A program made the position numbers and the translations under genes. 64,000 bases of DNA from Marinoscillum sp040222955 (GTDB taxonomy: Bacteria > Bacteroidota > Bacteroidia > Cytophagales > Cyclobacteriaceae), in contig NZ_JAVKCA010000022.1 in assembly GCF_040222955.1 (NCBI RefSeq), forward strand, positions 186,001-250,000. The letters are read 5' to 3'. Below, one piece after another: positions 42,029 through 51,807 of this stretch; the first letter of the stretch is position 1; every line of letters starts with the position of its first letter. The notes below the pieces were generated by a model. That model was not told where the DNA came from. It saw only the letters and a list, made by a program, of their open reading frames with translations, and searched no databases.

Positions 42029-45000
42029 TTGAAAAGATTATCCCTTGGCTTGATATTTTTTCTGCTCGCCTCCGTGTGTTTTGCTCAGGATTGGGCAGCA
42101 TCCTATCAGCAGTCTATAGACTTTTACAACAACTACCAGTCTGCGGAAGCCAGGCAGGCAGGTGAGAAAGCCCTTGAGCAAATAAAATCCTCCGAAACCA
42201 AGGCTTCGAAAAACCAAACTGTAATTCTGCGTCAGCTTTCCATTGTTTGCTATGATCTGGGTGAAGATGCTGCGGCACTTTCTTATGCCAAAGAAGAAGT
42301 GGAGCTGCTGATCGCTCTTGGGGAAAACAGAGACATGAACTACGCCAATGCCCTGCAAAATCTGGCTGTGATCCGCATGGCGCGCAGTGAGTACGGGGCT
42401 GCAGATCCTTTGCTTTCGGAAGCCCTGGATCTCACTCTGGAATATAACAGTGAAGACAGCTATGAGGTAGCCGCTGCAAAAGGCAATCTGGCCATTGCTA
42501 AGTTTCAGCTCAAGGAGGATGACGCTGCAGGCGCACTTTTTGAAAGCGCACAGCGTGTCATGAATGAGTATGAAGAGGTGGGTCCGGAATATTACAATAT
42601 CATTTACAACTATGGCTCCCTCCTTTCAGAAAATGGGGAATATGAAAAGGCCCTGGTTTTCTTTGAAGAACTGGCAGACTATTACAATGAAGGCACCCCG
42701 AACTTTGAATATGGCAGCATGTTGATTAAAGTGGGAGATGCCTTGGACCAGCTCGGAAGATTCTCAGAGGCTGCAGAAAAATATGAGTTGGCCATTGACA
42801 ATTTCGAAAACCTGGGCGAACAAGACAGTGAAGAATACACCATCGCGCTCAATAATCTCACCATTGACCTTCAGAAAACCGGACAGTTTGGAAGGGCTAC
42901 AGAGCTCATTGAACAACTGGTGATGCAAAAAGAAGCCGATCAGGAAGCTAACCCGGCCTCCTACGCCAGCACCCTGACCAACTACAGCAACTTGCTCATC
43001 AGGAATGGTGAACTGGCCAAAGCAAAGGAAAAGCTCGAATTGGTCATGGACCTCTACGCGGCCAGGCTACCGAGTGATCTCACCCATGTGAATGCCCTGG
43101 AGAGCCTGAGTGGCCTTTTGCTCACAGACGGAGACATCCCCGGAGCTACACAAAAAATTGATCTGGCTCTGGAAATAGCCAGCGAGGGAGGCATGAAAAG
43201 TCGTCTTTATGCACTTCATAACCAGAAAGCGAAAATCTTAAACGCAGAAGCTAAATATAACGAAGCACGCCAAATCGCCGAAGAGGCGCTCAAAGAAAGC
43301 GCCGCACTTTTCGGATCGGGCGCTTTGCAAACTGCCTTTGTGAAAAACACACTTGCAGGTGTGTATACCCAACTAGGTGAGTACCAGCAGGCAGGCAAGC
43401 TCTATCTGGAAGTCCTCCCCATCTTCAGACAAACCTATGGCGAAAGTCACCCTGAATATGCTACCGTGGCTGCCAACTACTCGTCGCTGCTCCAGCTTGA
43501 GGGAAGCTATTACACAGCTGAGTACTACCTGAAAATTGCTGAAGAGATCAAGCGTCAGGCCTACGGAAAGGAAAATAGAGATTACCTCACGACCTATGAA
43601 AACCTGGGGCTACTTTACCTCAATACTGCCAGGTACACTGAGGCCGGGCAGGTTCTGGGTGAAATAAAATCCATCAAAGAAAAAATGCTCCCTCCAAGAG
43701 ATCCTTCTCTGGCCTACACTCTGGCCAATCTGGGTTCGGTAAAAAAACAACTTGCCGAATATGCAGAAGCTGAAAAGTACCTAAAGGAATCCAAAAACAT
43801 TTATGAGGCCAGTTACGGTGTCCAGCATATCTTCTATGCTTCAGTCATTAACCACCTTGCCCTGCTTTACCAGAAAATGGGTAATCTGGATGCTGCCAGG
43901 CCTCTGTTTGAGCAATCACTGGAAATATACCAGACTCAGATAGGAAAGATGAATCCTGAGTATGCCACTGCTCTGGAGAACCTGGCCACCCTCTATCAAA
44001 TGGAGGAAGACTATGAAAAGGCCAAAGCACTCCTGGAAGAAGTCCTTATAATAGATGAAGCTATTTTAGGAACCAATCACCCATTGTACTCCAAGACGCT
44101 GCATAACCTGGCCTCTATTTACAAGGAAAACGAGGAATATGACCAGGCCAAAGCACTCTATCAAAAAGCACTGGACATAGATGAGCAGGTTTTCGGAACC
44201 AATCATCCGTCCTATGCCAGTACCCTCTATAACCTGGCCACCCTGGAGCAGGAACTGGAACATTATGATCAGGCGCTGACCTATTATCAGCAGGTGGTGG
44301 ACATCCGGCTGGGCATCCTCGGCCCTAACCATCCGGACTATGCCTACGCACTGTACGGACTGGCCTCTATCAGACACAAAACCGGCGATTTTGAAGGAGC
44401 CAGACCACTCTACCTGAAGGTCACTAACCAGTACCTTGATTTTATCAATCAATACTTCCCCGCGCTGAGCGAAAGTGAAAAGAGTGCCTTTTATGGGAAA
44501 ATAAAACCCGTATTTGATAGCTACCTGGACTATGCCGTGGAGTTCTGTCTGCTGGACAAAGGCATTCAAAGTGACAGAGACACCCTTATTGGGAGCATGT
44601 ATAACCTTCAGCTCTCCACCAAAGCGCTTCTCCTAAACGCCACCAATAAGGTACGCAACACCATACTGTCCAGTGGAGATACCGACCTCATCGCCCTCTT
44701 CAATGACTGGGTAGGTCTGAAAGAGAATATCGTGAAGGCCTACAGCATGAGTAAGGAAGAGCTTGAACAGAGCAACATCAACATTGCAGGACTGGAGGCG
44801 GAATCCAATGAAAAGGAAAAGCAACTTTCCCTCAAATCCTCCTCGTTCGCAGGGGCTTTTGAAACGGAAACCCCCACATGGAACCGCATTCAGGAGCAAC
44901 TAGCATCAGACGAGGCGGCCATAGAGATGATCCGAATCAAGAAGAAGATGAAGCAAGACTCTGTGCTATACATTGGGCTCATTCTTCGAAGTGCCGAGGG

Positions 45001-46063
45001 GACCATCCCGGAGCTGGTGGTGAGTGCCAATGGCCTACAGATGGAAGACAAAGGATTCAAAACTTACAAGAATTCGATTATTTACAAAATAAAAGATGAG
45101 CGCTCTTATGCCACATTCTGGAAGCCCTTTGATGAAAAAATAGACACCTCTGTCAAGAGAGTTTTCCTTTCGGCCGACGGGGTGATCAATAAGGTAAACA
45201 TTGCCACCCTCTACAATCCTGAAAAGAAAGAGTACCTCATAGACCGCTACAAGGTGCGCCTGCTCAGTAATACCCGTGAACTACTGGAAATGACCATTCC
45301 TGAAGGAATGAAAAATGATGCCGTCATGTTCGGCTTCCCTAAATATTACATCTCCAGTCAGGCAAAAAACAATAGTGGAGGCCTGCTAAGTCCTAAGGAT
45401 ATGGAGCGTAGCTTTGGGTCCACTATCTCGGAGCTTCCAGGCACCTTGAAGGAAATAGAGGAGATTGGCAGCATTGTTGAAAACAGCAGTTGGACTTTTG
45501 AATCCTTCCTGGCGGAAACTGCCACCGAGGATCAAATCAAAAAAATATCCAGCCCCACGATTTTACACATCGCTACTCACGGTTTCTTTCTGGAAGACAT
45601 CAAGGTGGATGACGAGTCTGGTGGACTTACCAGCAGAAGCGCCAAATTCAATCCACTACTGAGATCGGGGCTCCTCCTGGCGGGCGCTCAGAATACGGTG
45701 AAGAATGAAGACCTGCCAGGTGAAGAGGATGGAATACTGACTGCCTATGAAGTTATGAACCTGAACCTGGACAACACCCAGCTAGTGGTGATGTCGGCCT
45801 GCGAAACAGGACTGGGTGAAGTTAAAAATGGAGAAGGAGTTTATGGACTTCAGAGGTCGTTCATCGTGGCAGGTGCAGATAACCTGGTGATGAGCCTCTG
45901 GAAAGTGAACGATCAGACCACTCAGCTTCTGATGAGCGCTTTCTATCGAAATTGGTTCGGAGGACAAAGTAAACTGGAAGCCTTCAATGCGGCTATAGCC
46001 GAAGTACGAAAAGAATTCAAAGAGCCTTACTACTGGGGGGCTTTTGTTATGTTAGGAAAATAA
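42029..46063 (+). CDS. Secreted TPR-CHAT protein (caspase-like protease domain)
   Basis: 1344 residues. A TTG start at 42029 opens the signal peptide KRLSLGLIFFLLASVCFA, with cleavage expected before QDW. About residues 25-830 are tandem tetratricopeptide repeats of the kinesin-light-chain type (pattern HPEYATALENLATLYQ, repeated every 42 residues). A helical linker (about 830-985) leads to a C-terminal CHAT domain (about 1010-1344) with catalytic His1184 in HIATHGFF and Cys1258 in MSACETGLG. Both catalytic residues are intact. CHAT proteins are caspase/separase-like peptidases, some acting in defence; an exported one points to envelope substrates. First gene of a tight three-gene operon. Confidence 0.9.
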   Translation: MKRLSLGLIFFLLASVCFAQDWAASYQQSIDFYNNYQSAEARQAGEKALEQIKSSETKASKNQTVILRQLSIVCYDLGEDAAALSYAKEEVELLIALGENRDMNYANALQNLAVIRMARSEYGAADPLLSEALDLTLEYNSEDSYEVAAAKGNLAIAKFQLKEDDAAGALFESAQRVMNEYEEVGPEYYNIIYNYGSLLSENGEYEKALVFFEELADYYNEGTPNFEYGSMLIKVGDALDQLGRFSEAAEKYELAIDNFENLGEQDSEEYTIALNNLTIDLQKTGQFGRATELIEQLVMQKEADQEANPASYASTLTNYSNLLIRNGELAKAKEKLELVMDLYAARLPSDLTHVNALESLSGLLLTDGDIPGATQKIDLALEIASEGGMKSRLYALHNQKAKILNAEAKYNEARQIAEEALKESAALFGSGALQTAFVKNTLAGVYTQLGEYQQAGKLYLEVLPIFRQTYGESHPEYATVAANYSSLLQLEGSYYTAEYYLKIAEEIKRQAYGKENRDYLTTYENLGLLYLNTARYTEAGQVLGEIKSIKEKMLPPRDPSLAYTLANLGSVKKQLAEYAEAEKYLKESKNIYEASYGVQHIFYASVINHLALLYQKMGNLDAARPLFEQSLEIYQTQIGKMNPEYATALENLATLYQMEEDYEKAKALLEEVLIIDEAILGTNHPLYSKTLHNLASIYKENEEYDQAKALYQKALDIDEQVFGTNHPSYASTLYNLATLEQELEHYDQALTYYQQVVDIRLGILGPNHPDYAYALYGLASIRHKTGDFEGARPLYLKVTNQYLDFINQYFPALSESEKSAFYGKIKPVFDSYLDYAVEFCLLDKGIQSDRDTLIGSMYNLQLSTKALLLNATNKVRNTILSSGDTDLIALFNDWVGLKENIVKAYSMSKEELEQSNINIAGLEAESNEKEKQLSLKSSSFAGAFETETPTWNRIQEQLASDEAAIEMIRIKKKMKQDSVLYIGLILRSAEGTIPELVVSANGLQMEDKGFKTYKNSIIYKIKDERSYATFWKPFDEKIDTSVKRVFLSADGVINKVNIATLYNPEKKEYLIDRYKVRLLSNTRELLEMTIPEGMKNDAVMFGFPKYYISSQAKNNSGGLLSPKDMERSFGSTISELPGTLKEIEEIGSIVENSSWTFESFLAETATEDQIKKISSPTILHIATHGFFLEDIKVDDESGGLTSRSAKFNPLLRSGLLLAGAQNTVKNEDLPGEEDGILTAYEVMNLNLDNTQLVVMSACETGLGEVKNGEGVYGLQRSFIVAGADNLVMSLWKVNDQTTQLLMSAFYRNWFGGQSKLEAFNAAIAEVRKEFKEPYYWGAFVMLGK

Positions 46064-46076
46064 AAATGAAACAACT

Positions 46077-48200
46077 ATGCTGAAGATGAGGCATTCATTA
46101 TTTGTGTTGCTTTTGTTAATCACTTGGGCGGCTCAGGCTCAGATCCCTGACACACTCAAGACTTATTCAGATACTATTAATTACTACCGGAGTACGGCCA
46201 AAGCCATTCCTGAGCTAAACAGTAATAAGATAGAATACGCTCCGTCCATTTCGGCAGATGGCCGCACCATGATTCTGGAATCCAACCGAAGGGGGAAATA
46301 TGAACTCTTCGACTCCAGGCTCATCGATGGCAAGTGGTCAGACCCGAAGCCTATAGACCCGATCAATAACTTTGGAGACTCAACTGACCTCATTGGCGGG
46401 CCTAGTATCTCTTTCGATGGAAACATGCTTTTCTTCTTTGCTTCTTTCAGAGGGGGGTTTGGTAGTGAGGACATCTACTACTCCATTCGCGATGGAGACA
46501 CCTGGACGGAGCCAAAAAACATCGGCGAGCCAATTAACTCTTCAGGTTATGAAGGGTTCCCTTCCATTTCTGCCGATGGAAAAACGATGTATTTCGTTCG
46601 TCAGAATTATAATGTCATACAGGATAAGGACCTGGCTAAGCTCTGGGAAAATAAAGCGTGCTTCAGTCTCTACCTTTCCAAGAAAAAGAAGGATGGTACC
46701 TGGGGGCAGCCTGAGCTTCTTCCTTACCCTATCAATAAAGATTGTGAAAAGGCACCAAGAATCATGGCTGATAACAAAACCTTGATATTTGCCTCCAACA
46801 GACTTGGCGGGCGTGGGGATTTTGATCTCTACCAAACTCAGCTCACACCCATAGGTGACTGGAAGCCTCCGGTGGCTTTGGAGTTTGTCAATACCAAAGT
46901 GGCTGATCAGTTTTCATCCATTTCGGCACAGGGAGACCTCTTGTACTATGTGTATGACGCCAGTGAAATCAACTCTGTGGAAATACCCCCGCAACTCAGA
47001 CAGTTCAAAAACATCATTATCCAGGGCTACATCACAGACGGAAAGAATGGTGCCGGCATAGCCGCAGAAATTGTGGTGTCGGATGCATTTACCTCCGGGG
47101 AGATTATGACCCTGTCCAACAACCCCAATGACGGCCGATATACGGTGGTACTGGCCGTGGGAAGTAATTATAATATTGAGATCAAAAAGAAAGGATATAC
47201 CTCCAAGTCACTGTTTTTTGACCTGAGTAACGAAAACGAGTACAAAGAAATCGATCAGGATATAGAACTGTACAACACCGCCAACCTGAACCTCAATATC
47301 TATGATGGCGATCTTTTTGAACCCATTCAGGCCAGTATTAAAGTAAAGGAACCAGGAGCAGCAGACTTTCTGATGCAACTGGAAAATAATCCCAACGGCC
47401 GCATTACACTGGAGCTGCCACTCGGCAAGGTCTATGAAATCATCGTAGACAAAGAGAATTTTGATAGTAAGTTTTTTACCCTGGACGTATCCGATCTTGT
47501 GGTCTACCCTGAGTTTATCAGAGACGTGGAGATGCTTCCGCACAAGCGTAACATAGAAATCAACGTAGCAGATCTGGTTAACAATGGAAAAATTCGATCC
47601 AAAGTACGGATCAGAAACCGTAACCGGGATGAAGTGATAGAGGTGAGTGGCAACGAAACTGTGGCCCTCCGCGTGGGAGACCGGTATGAAATAGAGGCCA
47701 CAAGTGATCAGGGCTATGCCTTTAACAGTACGGTGATAGACGTAAAACCCGGAGGAACCGAAATCTCCTCAGGAGATGATGCTGTGGGCGGCGTGTCAGT
47801 AATTGGTGAAGGCGGCACTGCCAAAATCCAAATGAACCTACAGCCGCTATTGGTTGGTGCTAACCTGACACTGAAAGAAATACTTTTCGAATCGAATTCA
47901 GATCAGCTCAATGAAGTGTCCTTTGCCGAACTGGAGCGGGTGGTGGAACTCATGAAGCAAAACCCCGGAATGAAAGTAGAAATAGCCGCACATACTGATG
48001 ATGTGGGCTCAGCCGCTTATAATGCCGCCTTGTCCAACAGAAGAGCTCAAAGCGCAGTGAAATTTCTGATAGAAAAGAACATCCCCAGTGATCGGTTTGT
48101 AGCCAAAGGCTATGGAGAAAGTCAGCCCATAGTGCCCAATGACACTGAGGAAAACAAAGCCCAAAACAGACGTGTAGTATTGAAAATCCTAGCCATATAA
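46077..48200 (+). CDS. PD40/OmpA peptidoglycan-anchored surface protein
   Basis: 707 residues with a signal peptide (LFVLLLLITWAAQAQ). A PD40/TolB-like beta-propeller fills about 45-320 (SADGRTMILESNRRGKYELF, SFDGNMLFFFASFRGGFGSEDIYYS). Beta-sandwich repeats of the carboxypeptidase-regulatory type lie at about 320-580. The OmpA C-terminal domain is at about 600-707, with AAHTDDVGSAAYNAALSNRRA, including the Asp and Arg that bind peptidoglycan. It starts 13 bases after the CHAT gene and its stop TAA shares a base with the next ATG. It would tether the system to the cell wall. Confidence 0.88.
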   Translation: MLKMRHSLFVLLLLITWAAQAQIPDTLKTYSDTINYYRSTAKAIPELNSNKIEYAPSISADGRTMILESNRRGKYELFDSRLIDGKWSDPKPIDPINNFGDSTDLIGGPSISFDGNMLFFFASFRGGFGSEDIYYSIRDGDTWTEPKNIGEPINSSGYEGFPSISADGKTMYFVRQNYNVIQDKDLAKLWENKACFSLYLSKKKKDGTWGQPELLPYPINKDCEKAPRIMADNKTLIFASNRLGGRGDFDLYQTQLTPIGDWKPPVALEFVNTKVADQFSSISAQGDLLYYVYDASEINSVEIPPQLRQFKNIIIQGYITDGKNGAGIAAEIVVSDAFTSGEIMTLSNNPNDGRYTVVLAVGSNYNIEIKKKGYTSKSLFFDLSNENEYKEIDQDIELYNTANLNLNIYDGDLFEPIQASIKVKEPGAADFLMQLENNPNGRITLELPLGKVYEIIVDKENFDSKFFTLDVSDLVVYPEFIRDVEMLPHKRNIEINVADLVNNGKIRSKVRIRNRNRDEVIEVSGNETVALRVGDRYEIEATSDQGYAFNSTVIDVKPGGTEISSGDDAVGGVSVIGEGGTAKIQMNLQPLLVGANLTLKEILFESNSDQLNEVSFAELERVVELMKQNPGMKVEIAAHTDDVGSAAYNAALSNRRAQSAVKFLIEKNIPSDRFVAKGYGESQPIVPNDTEENKAQNRRVVLKILAI

Positions 48201-50443
48201 TGAGAATGACCATGAAAAAATTAGCATTCATCCTCTTCCTAGCAGGTGCCGCCCTTCCCGGCCTTTCACAAAAACTGGAGAAATACGAAGAAGTACTTCC
48301 CCGAATTCTGGCCCTCCCACCCAGCGGAGCACTTGCTCAGCTGAAAATCTATTTGGCTGAAGAACCCGATAACTCAAGCATCTATCTGCAGATGGCGGTG
48401 ATCTATGAGAAAAGGTACAGAGAAAGTGATCCCATCAAAGATTTTGCCTATAAAGTAGGTAATGCCAGAGAAGCACTCAAAGCCTATCAGCGCACTGAGC
48501 AGTTTATCAGTGAAAAGGACGTGCGTAAGAACCAGGAGTATTTTTTCAACTTTGGCTCACTGGATGACAAAGGAAGGGTTACTGTAGGTTTTGATACCAT
48601 CAGTAACCATATGGCCACCATGAAAGTGGAGCTACAGTCGTTCATTGACAATGTGCCAATCATCTATGACAAATTTACCCGAAGCTTCAGTAGCTATGAC
48701 CGGGCGCATAAAGCCTTTACCGGAATCCTGGGCAAATACCCCACCTTCAAAGATCTTTATCTTCTCTATGATGCTGACGTAGATAAAACTTTTGGTGAAA
48801 TCAAAGAGGACTATCTGGAGTGTCTGCAGTACTGGGAGGAGTACAAAGCGGCCACTGCCAGCTTTGATGTGGGCTATAATCAGACCATGACCACCAAACC
48901 CATCAAAGTATACAGACTGGATGGCCTGGAGTCTAAAATCAACTTTCTTCAGCCTAAAATTCAGGTGTGGGACTATGCCTCGTGGGTAGATACCACACGG
49001 GAAATAATTCATGCCGAAGTAGACAAACTCAGGGAAGACCTTATGGCAGAGAACCTTCGGCTCAACAAACGAATTGAGGAAGCCAAACCGGACTTTGTCA
49101 ATGAGGAATTTGAGCCCCTGAAGGTGTCAAAAGAGGTGCTCTTTACCCTTAGGAAATATGACCTTTCATCGGTCATAGAGCCCATCTTTATCTTCAAGGA
49201 AAAGAAACATGACCTCATCTATCAGCAGCTACTCAGCGAAAAACTGGGTGCGGACACGGAAGTGGATGTAGAACGTAAGCTGTATCTGTACGGCCAAATG
49301 GTGAACCGTATCAAAGAGGCAGACAGTGTGCTGAGTGATATCAGAAGGACCAACACAGCGGCTTCTCTGAGTAAATACTCCGACTTTATTAAGACCAACT
49401 ATAATGGCCCTTCCGGGATAACTGAGCTCATTACCACGGAGCGTCAAAATAATAAAAACGATGTAAGCAGCTATGTGGCCAATATCCAAAACGAGCTCTA
49501 TGCCATGTTGAAAACCGATTCGGTGATTAAAAAAGTGAAGCACAAAAAATTGGACATCCCACTGTTCAGAAGCGTTCCGGTGGATAATGATCTTCTTACT
49601 CCAGCCCCTGTCACCTCGCATCGCATAGAGAATTTCGATGGTTCTGCTTTCATAGGGGGAATTTTCAAAAACACGAAGGAAAATAAAACCCAGGCTTTTG
49701 TGGCAGGTATTACCAAGGAGCAGACCGTAGGCTGGTACAATGACTACCTGCTGATGGTTGACAGCTCTGCCGGGTTTGATGCCAACACACGAATAGGCGC
49801 TATACAAAGTGTGCCGGGAGGCTTGGCTGTGATCCTGAACGGGGCGGATACCAACGGTACCAGGATCAATCACCTGCTCATGTTGGATGAAAAAGGAGTG
49901 GTTACCCATAGCCGTAGACTCCTTCTCAATCAGTTTCCACGAACTATTTCGTACAATGAGCGCACCAACACGCTTTTTGTAACCTATAAAGGAAACGACT
50001 ACCTCGATGATCCTCTGGTGGAATCGGAGATGATCATGGCCAACTACAACATCTACGGAGACCTGCAATGGCAGCAACGAATGTCCTACAAAGGAGATAT
50101 AGCAGATGTAGTGAGTGTGGATCAGGCTTATATCATCGTGGGCAACTACAACGAAATCAAAGGCCTCGATGGGCGGGTGAGCAGAGCAGGAAAAAATAAC
50201 ACCGATACTAAGGCCTTTGCCATGAAAATCAATTTGACCGGCGAGCTACTGGACCTCAAAACCATCGACTATTCGTCATCTTACTTTGCCAACAAAACTT
50301 ATAAAGTGAGCGATGACTGCATCAACTTCTTTGGGTCTATGGGCCCTTATACCAAAACAGTAATGTTGGACGCCAAGCCCGAAAGTGCCGTGCACGTCAT
50401 CATGAATAAAGATTTGGAAATACTGGCCTCTACCCTCAAATAA
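48200..50443 (+). CDS. Secreted protein of unknown family, third gene of the CHAT operon
   Basis: 747 residues. A signal peptide (KKLAFILFLAGAALPGLSQ) is followed by a helical, TPR-like region (about 30-230; LAQLKIYLAEEPDNSSIYLQMAVIYEKRYRES) and coiled-coil-prone helices (about 255-440). From about 470 it is beta-rich with propeller-like repeats (VPGGLAVILNGADTNGTRINHLLML, DVVSVDQAYIIVGNYNEIKG, AFAMKINLTGELLDL). I recognise no catalytic motif or named family. The ATG overlaps the stop of the OmpA/PD40 gene by one base, so the three proteins are made together and are probably partners or substrates of one another. Confidence 0.75.
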   Translation: MRMTMKKLAFILFLAGAALPGLSQKLEKYEEVLPRILALPPSGALAQLKIYLAEEPDNSSIYLQMAVIYEKRYRESDPIKDFAYKVGNAREALKAYQRTEQFISEKDVRKNQEYFFNFGSLDDKGRVTVGFDTISNHMATMKVELQSFIDNVPIIYDKFTRSFSSYDRAHKAFTGILGKYPTFKDLYLLYDADVDKTFGEIKEDYLECLQYWEEYKAATASFDVGYNQTMTTKPIKVYRLDGLESKINFLQPKIQVWDYASWVDTTREIIHAEVDKLREDLMAENLRLNKRIEEAKPDFVNEEFEPLKVSKEVLFTLRKYDLSSVIEPIFIFKEKKHDLIYQQLLSEKLGADTEVDVERKLYLYGQMVNRIKEADSVLSDIRRTNTAASLSKYSDFIKTNYNGPSGITELITTERQNNKNDVSSYVANIQNELYAMLKTDSVIKKVKHKKLDIPLFRSVPVDNDLLTPAPVTSHRIENFDGSAFIGGIFKNTKENKTQAFVAGITKEQTVGWYNDYLLMVDSSAGFDANTRIGAIQSVPGGLAVILNGADTNGTRINHLLMLDEKGVVTHSRRLLLNQFPRTISYNERTNTLFVTYKGNDYLDDPLVESEMIMANYNIYGDLQWQQRMSYKGDIADVVSVDQAYIIVGNYNEIKGLDGRVSRAGKNNTDTKAFAMKINLTGELLDLKTIDYSSSYFANKTYKVSDDCINFFGSMGPYTKTVMLDAKPESAVHVIMNKDLEILASTLK

Positions 50444-50461
50444 GGGGGTAGAGCCCTTTCA

Positions 50462-51247
50462 CTATTTTCTGCCGCCCGAAAGATTTTTGAGCTGCACCAC
50501 TTCTCTGGGATCGAGGTGGCGATATTTCCCGCGGGTCAGGTTCTTCTTGGTCAGTGTACCAAACATTACCCGATCCAGCTTCACTACTTTATAGCCCATG
50601 TGCTCAAAGATTCTCCTCACAATGCGGTTTTTACCAATGTGAATTTCTATCCCCAACACCATGCGGTCATCGGTAACCACTGCCATTTCATCAGGCACAG
50701 CCAGCCCATCTTCCAGCTTCACCCCTTTGAGGATGTCATCAAAATCCTGATTGGTAATGGGTTTGTCCAGGGTAACCTGATATATCTTTTTGATTTTGTA
50801 GGAGGGGTGTGTGAGCTTCTTGGCCAGGTCACCATCATTGGTAAACAGTAACAGCCCTGTAGTGGCTCTGTCCAGTCTCCCTACCGGATAAATGCGCTCA
50901 TCGCAGGCTCCTTTTAGTAAACTCATAACTGTTTTTCTGTCGTGAGTATCCGTGACCGTAGTGATGTAATCGTTGGGCTTGTTCAGCAAGATATACTGCA
51001 GCTTTTCCGTCTTTAGGGTTTTACCTCCATAGACTACCTTGTCGGTAGACAATACTTTCCGACCCAGTTCGGTCACCACTTCGCCATTCACTTTCACTTT
51101 GCCGTCGGCTATCAACTGATCTGCCTCTCGTCGTGAGCATACCCCTGCATTGGCGATGTATTTGTTCAGGCGTATCTCTACCGGAGCTCCGGCTTCTTTC
51201 TTCACTGGCGCTCCAGTCTTTGGCTTAATTGGCTTTTTCCCTTTCAT
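50462..51247 (-). CDS. 23S rRNA pseudouridine synthase, RluB/RsuA family
   Basis: 261 residues. An S4 RNA-binding domain (about 28-75; LNKYIANAGVCSRREADQLI) is followed by the catalytic domain with GRLDRATTGLLLFTNDGDLA, whose Asp is the nucleophile. LAKKLTHPSYKIKKIYQV and IHIGKNRIVRRIFEHMGYKV are family signatures. A Lys/Pro-rich N-terminal tail (about 1-25) precedes S4. It modifies a uridine in the large-subunit rRNA; the exact site (RluB-like) is inferred. It overlaps scpB by four bases, a very common bacterial gene order. Confidence 0.92.
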   Translation of the reverse strand: MKGKKPIKPKTGAPVKKEAGAPVEIRLNKYIANAGVCSRREADQLIADGKVKVNGEVVTELGRKVLSTDKVVYGGKTLKTEKLQYILLNKPNDYITTVTDTHDRKTVMSLLKGACDERIYPVGRLDRATTGLLLFTNDGDLAKKLTHPSYKIKKIYQVTLDKPITNQDFDDILKGVKLEDGLAVPDEMAVVTDDRMVLGIEIHIGKNRIVRRIFEHMGYKVVKLDRVMFGTLTKKNLTRGKYRHLDPREVVQLKNLSGGRK

Positions 51248-51807
51248 GCTTCTTCTTCCTTCCCTATAGTGTTTTCCTCCTGCACAAAATCCTTCGGTGT
51301 GGGCAGGTCCCTGAGTGAGTTAATGCCGAAGTAGTCCATAAACTTATTGTTGGTACCATACAGCATTGGACGACCTATGGTATCAGCCTTGCCTTTAATT
51401 TCAATAAGTTCCTTTTCCAGCAATTTATTGACTGCATAATCACAGTTTACTCCACGGATTTGCTCGATTTCCGTCTTGGTGACTGGCTGCTTATATGCAA
51501 TGATGGCGAGTGTTTCCATGGCTGAATTGGAGAGTCGCCGCTTCGATTGCTGCTTGAGTAAAATACTAATGCTGGCCTGATAGGCGGGCTTAGTCAAAAA
51601 CTGATAACCTCCGCCACTTTGGACCAAACCAAAAGAAAACTGCTCATCTTCATATTTTTCACTGAGCTTCGCTATCCCACCACTGATGTCCTCCATCAGC
51701 ACATCTGCCTCAAACATTTCCTTCAGACAAGCCTGAATCTCATCTTCGGTAATCGGTTTAGGGGAGCAAAAGACCAGTGCCTCAATATGATTGGCGAGAT
51801 AGTCCAT
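51244..51807 (-). CDS. scpB: Segregation and condensation protein ScpB
   Basis: 187 residues with two winged-helix domains. LEALVFCSPKPITEDEIQACL and ETLAIIAYKQPVTKTEIEQIRGVNCDYAVNKLLEKELI are the family signatures. It forms the accessory kleisin-associated dimer of the SMC-ScpA-ScpB condensin, which organises and separates chromosomes. ScpA is not in the window. It overlaps rluB-like downstream by four bases, and its start touches the stop of the DksA-like gene upstream. Confidence 0.92.
   Translation of the reverse strand: MDYLANHIEALVFCSPKPITEDEIQACLKEMFEADVLMEDISGGIAKLSEKYEDEQFSFGLVQSGGGYQFLTKPAYQASISILLKQQSKRRLSNSAMETLAIIAYKQPVTKTEIEQIRGVNCDYAVNKLLEKELIEIKGKADTIGRPMLYGTNNKFMDYFGINSLRDLPTPKDFVQEENTIGKEEEA

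Noticed and set aside
49229..50077. A 282-codon minus-strand ORF inside the third CHAT-operon gene
   Set aside because: The sense gene has a signal peptide and tight operon spacing; the antisense product shows no domain.
50441..50459. A bidirectional terminator between the CHAT operon and the rluB-like gene
   Set aside because: AAGGG/CCCTT is only five pairs and lacks a clear T run on the plus strand, so it is too weak to claim.
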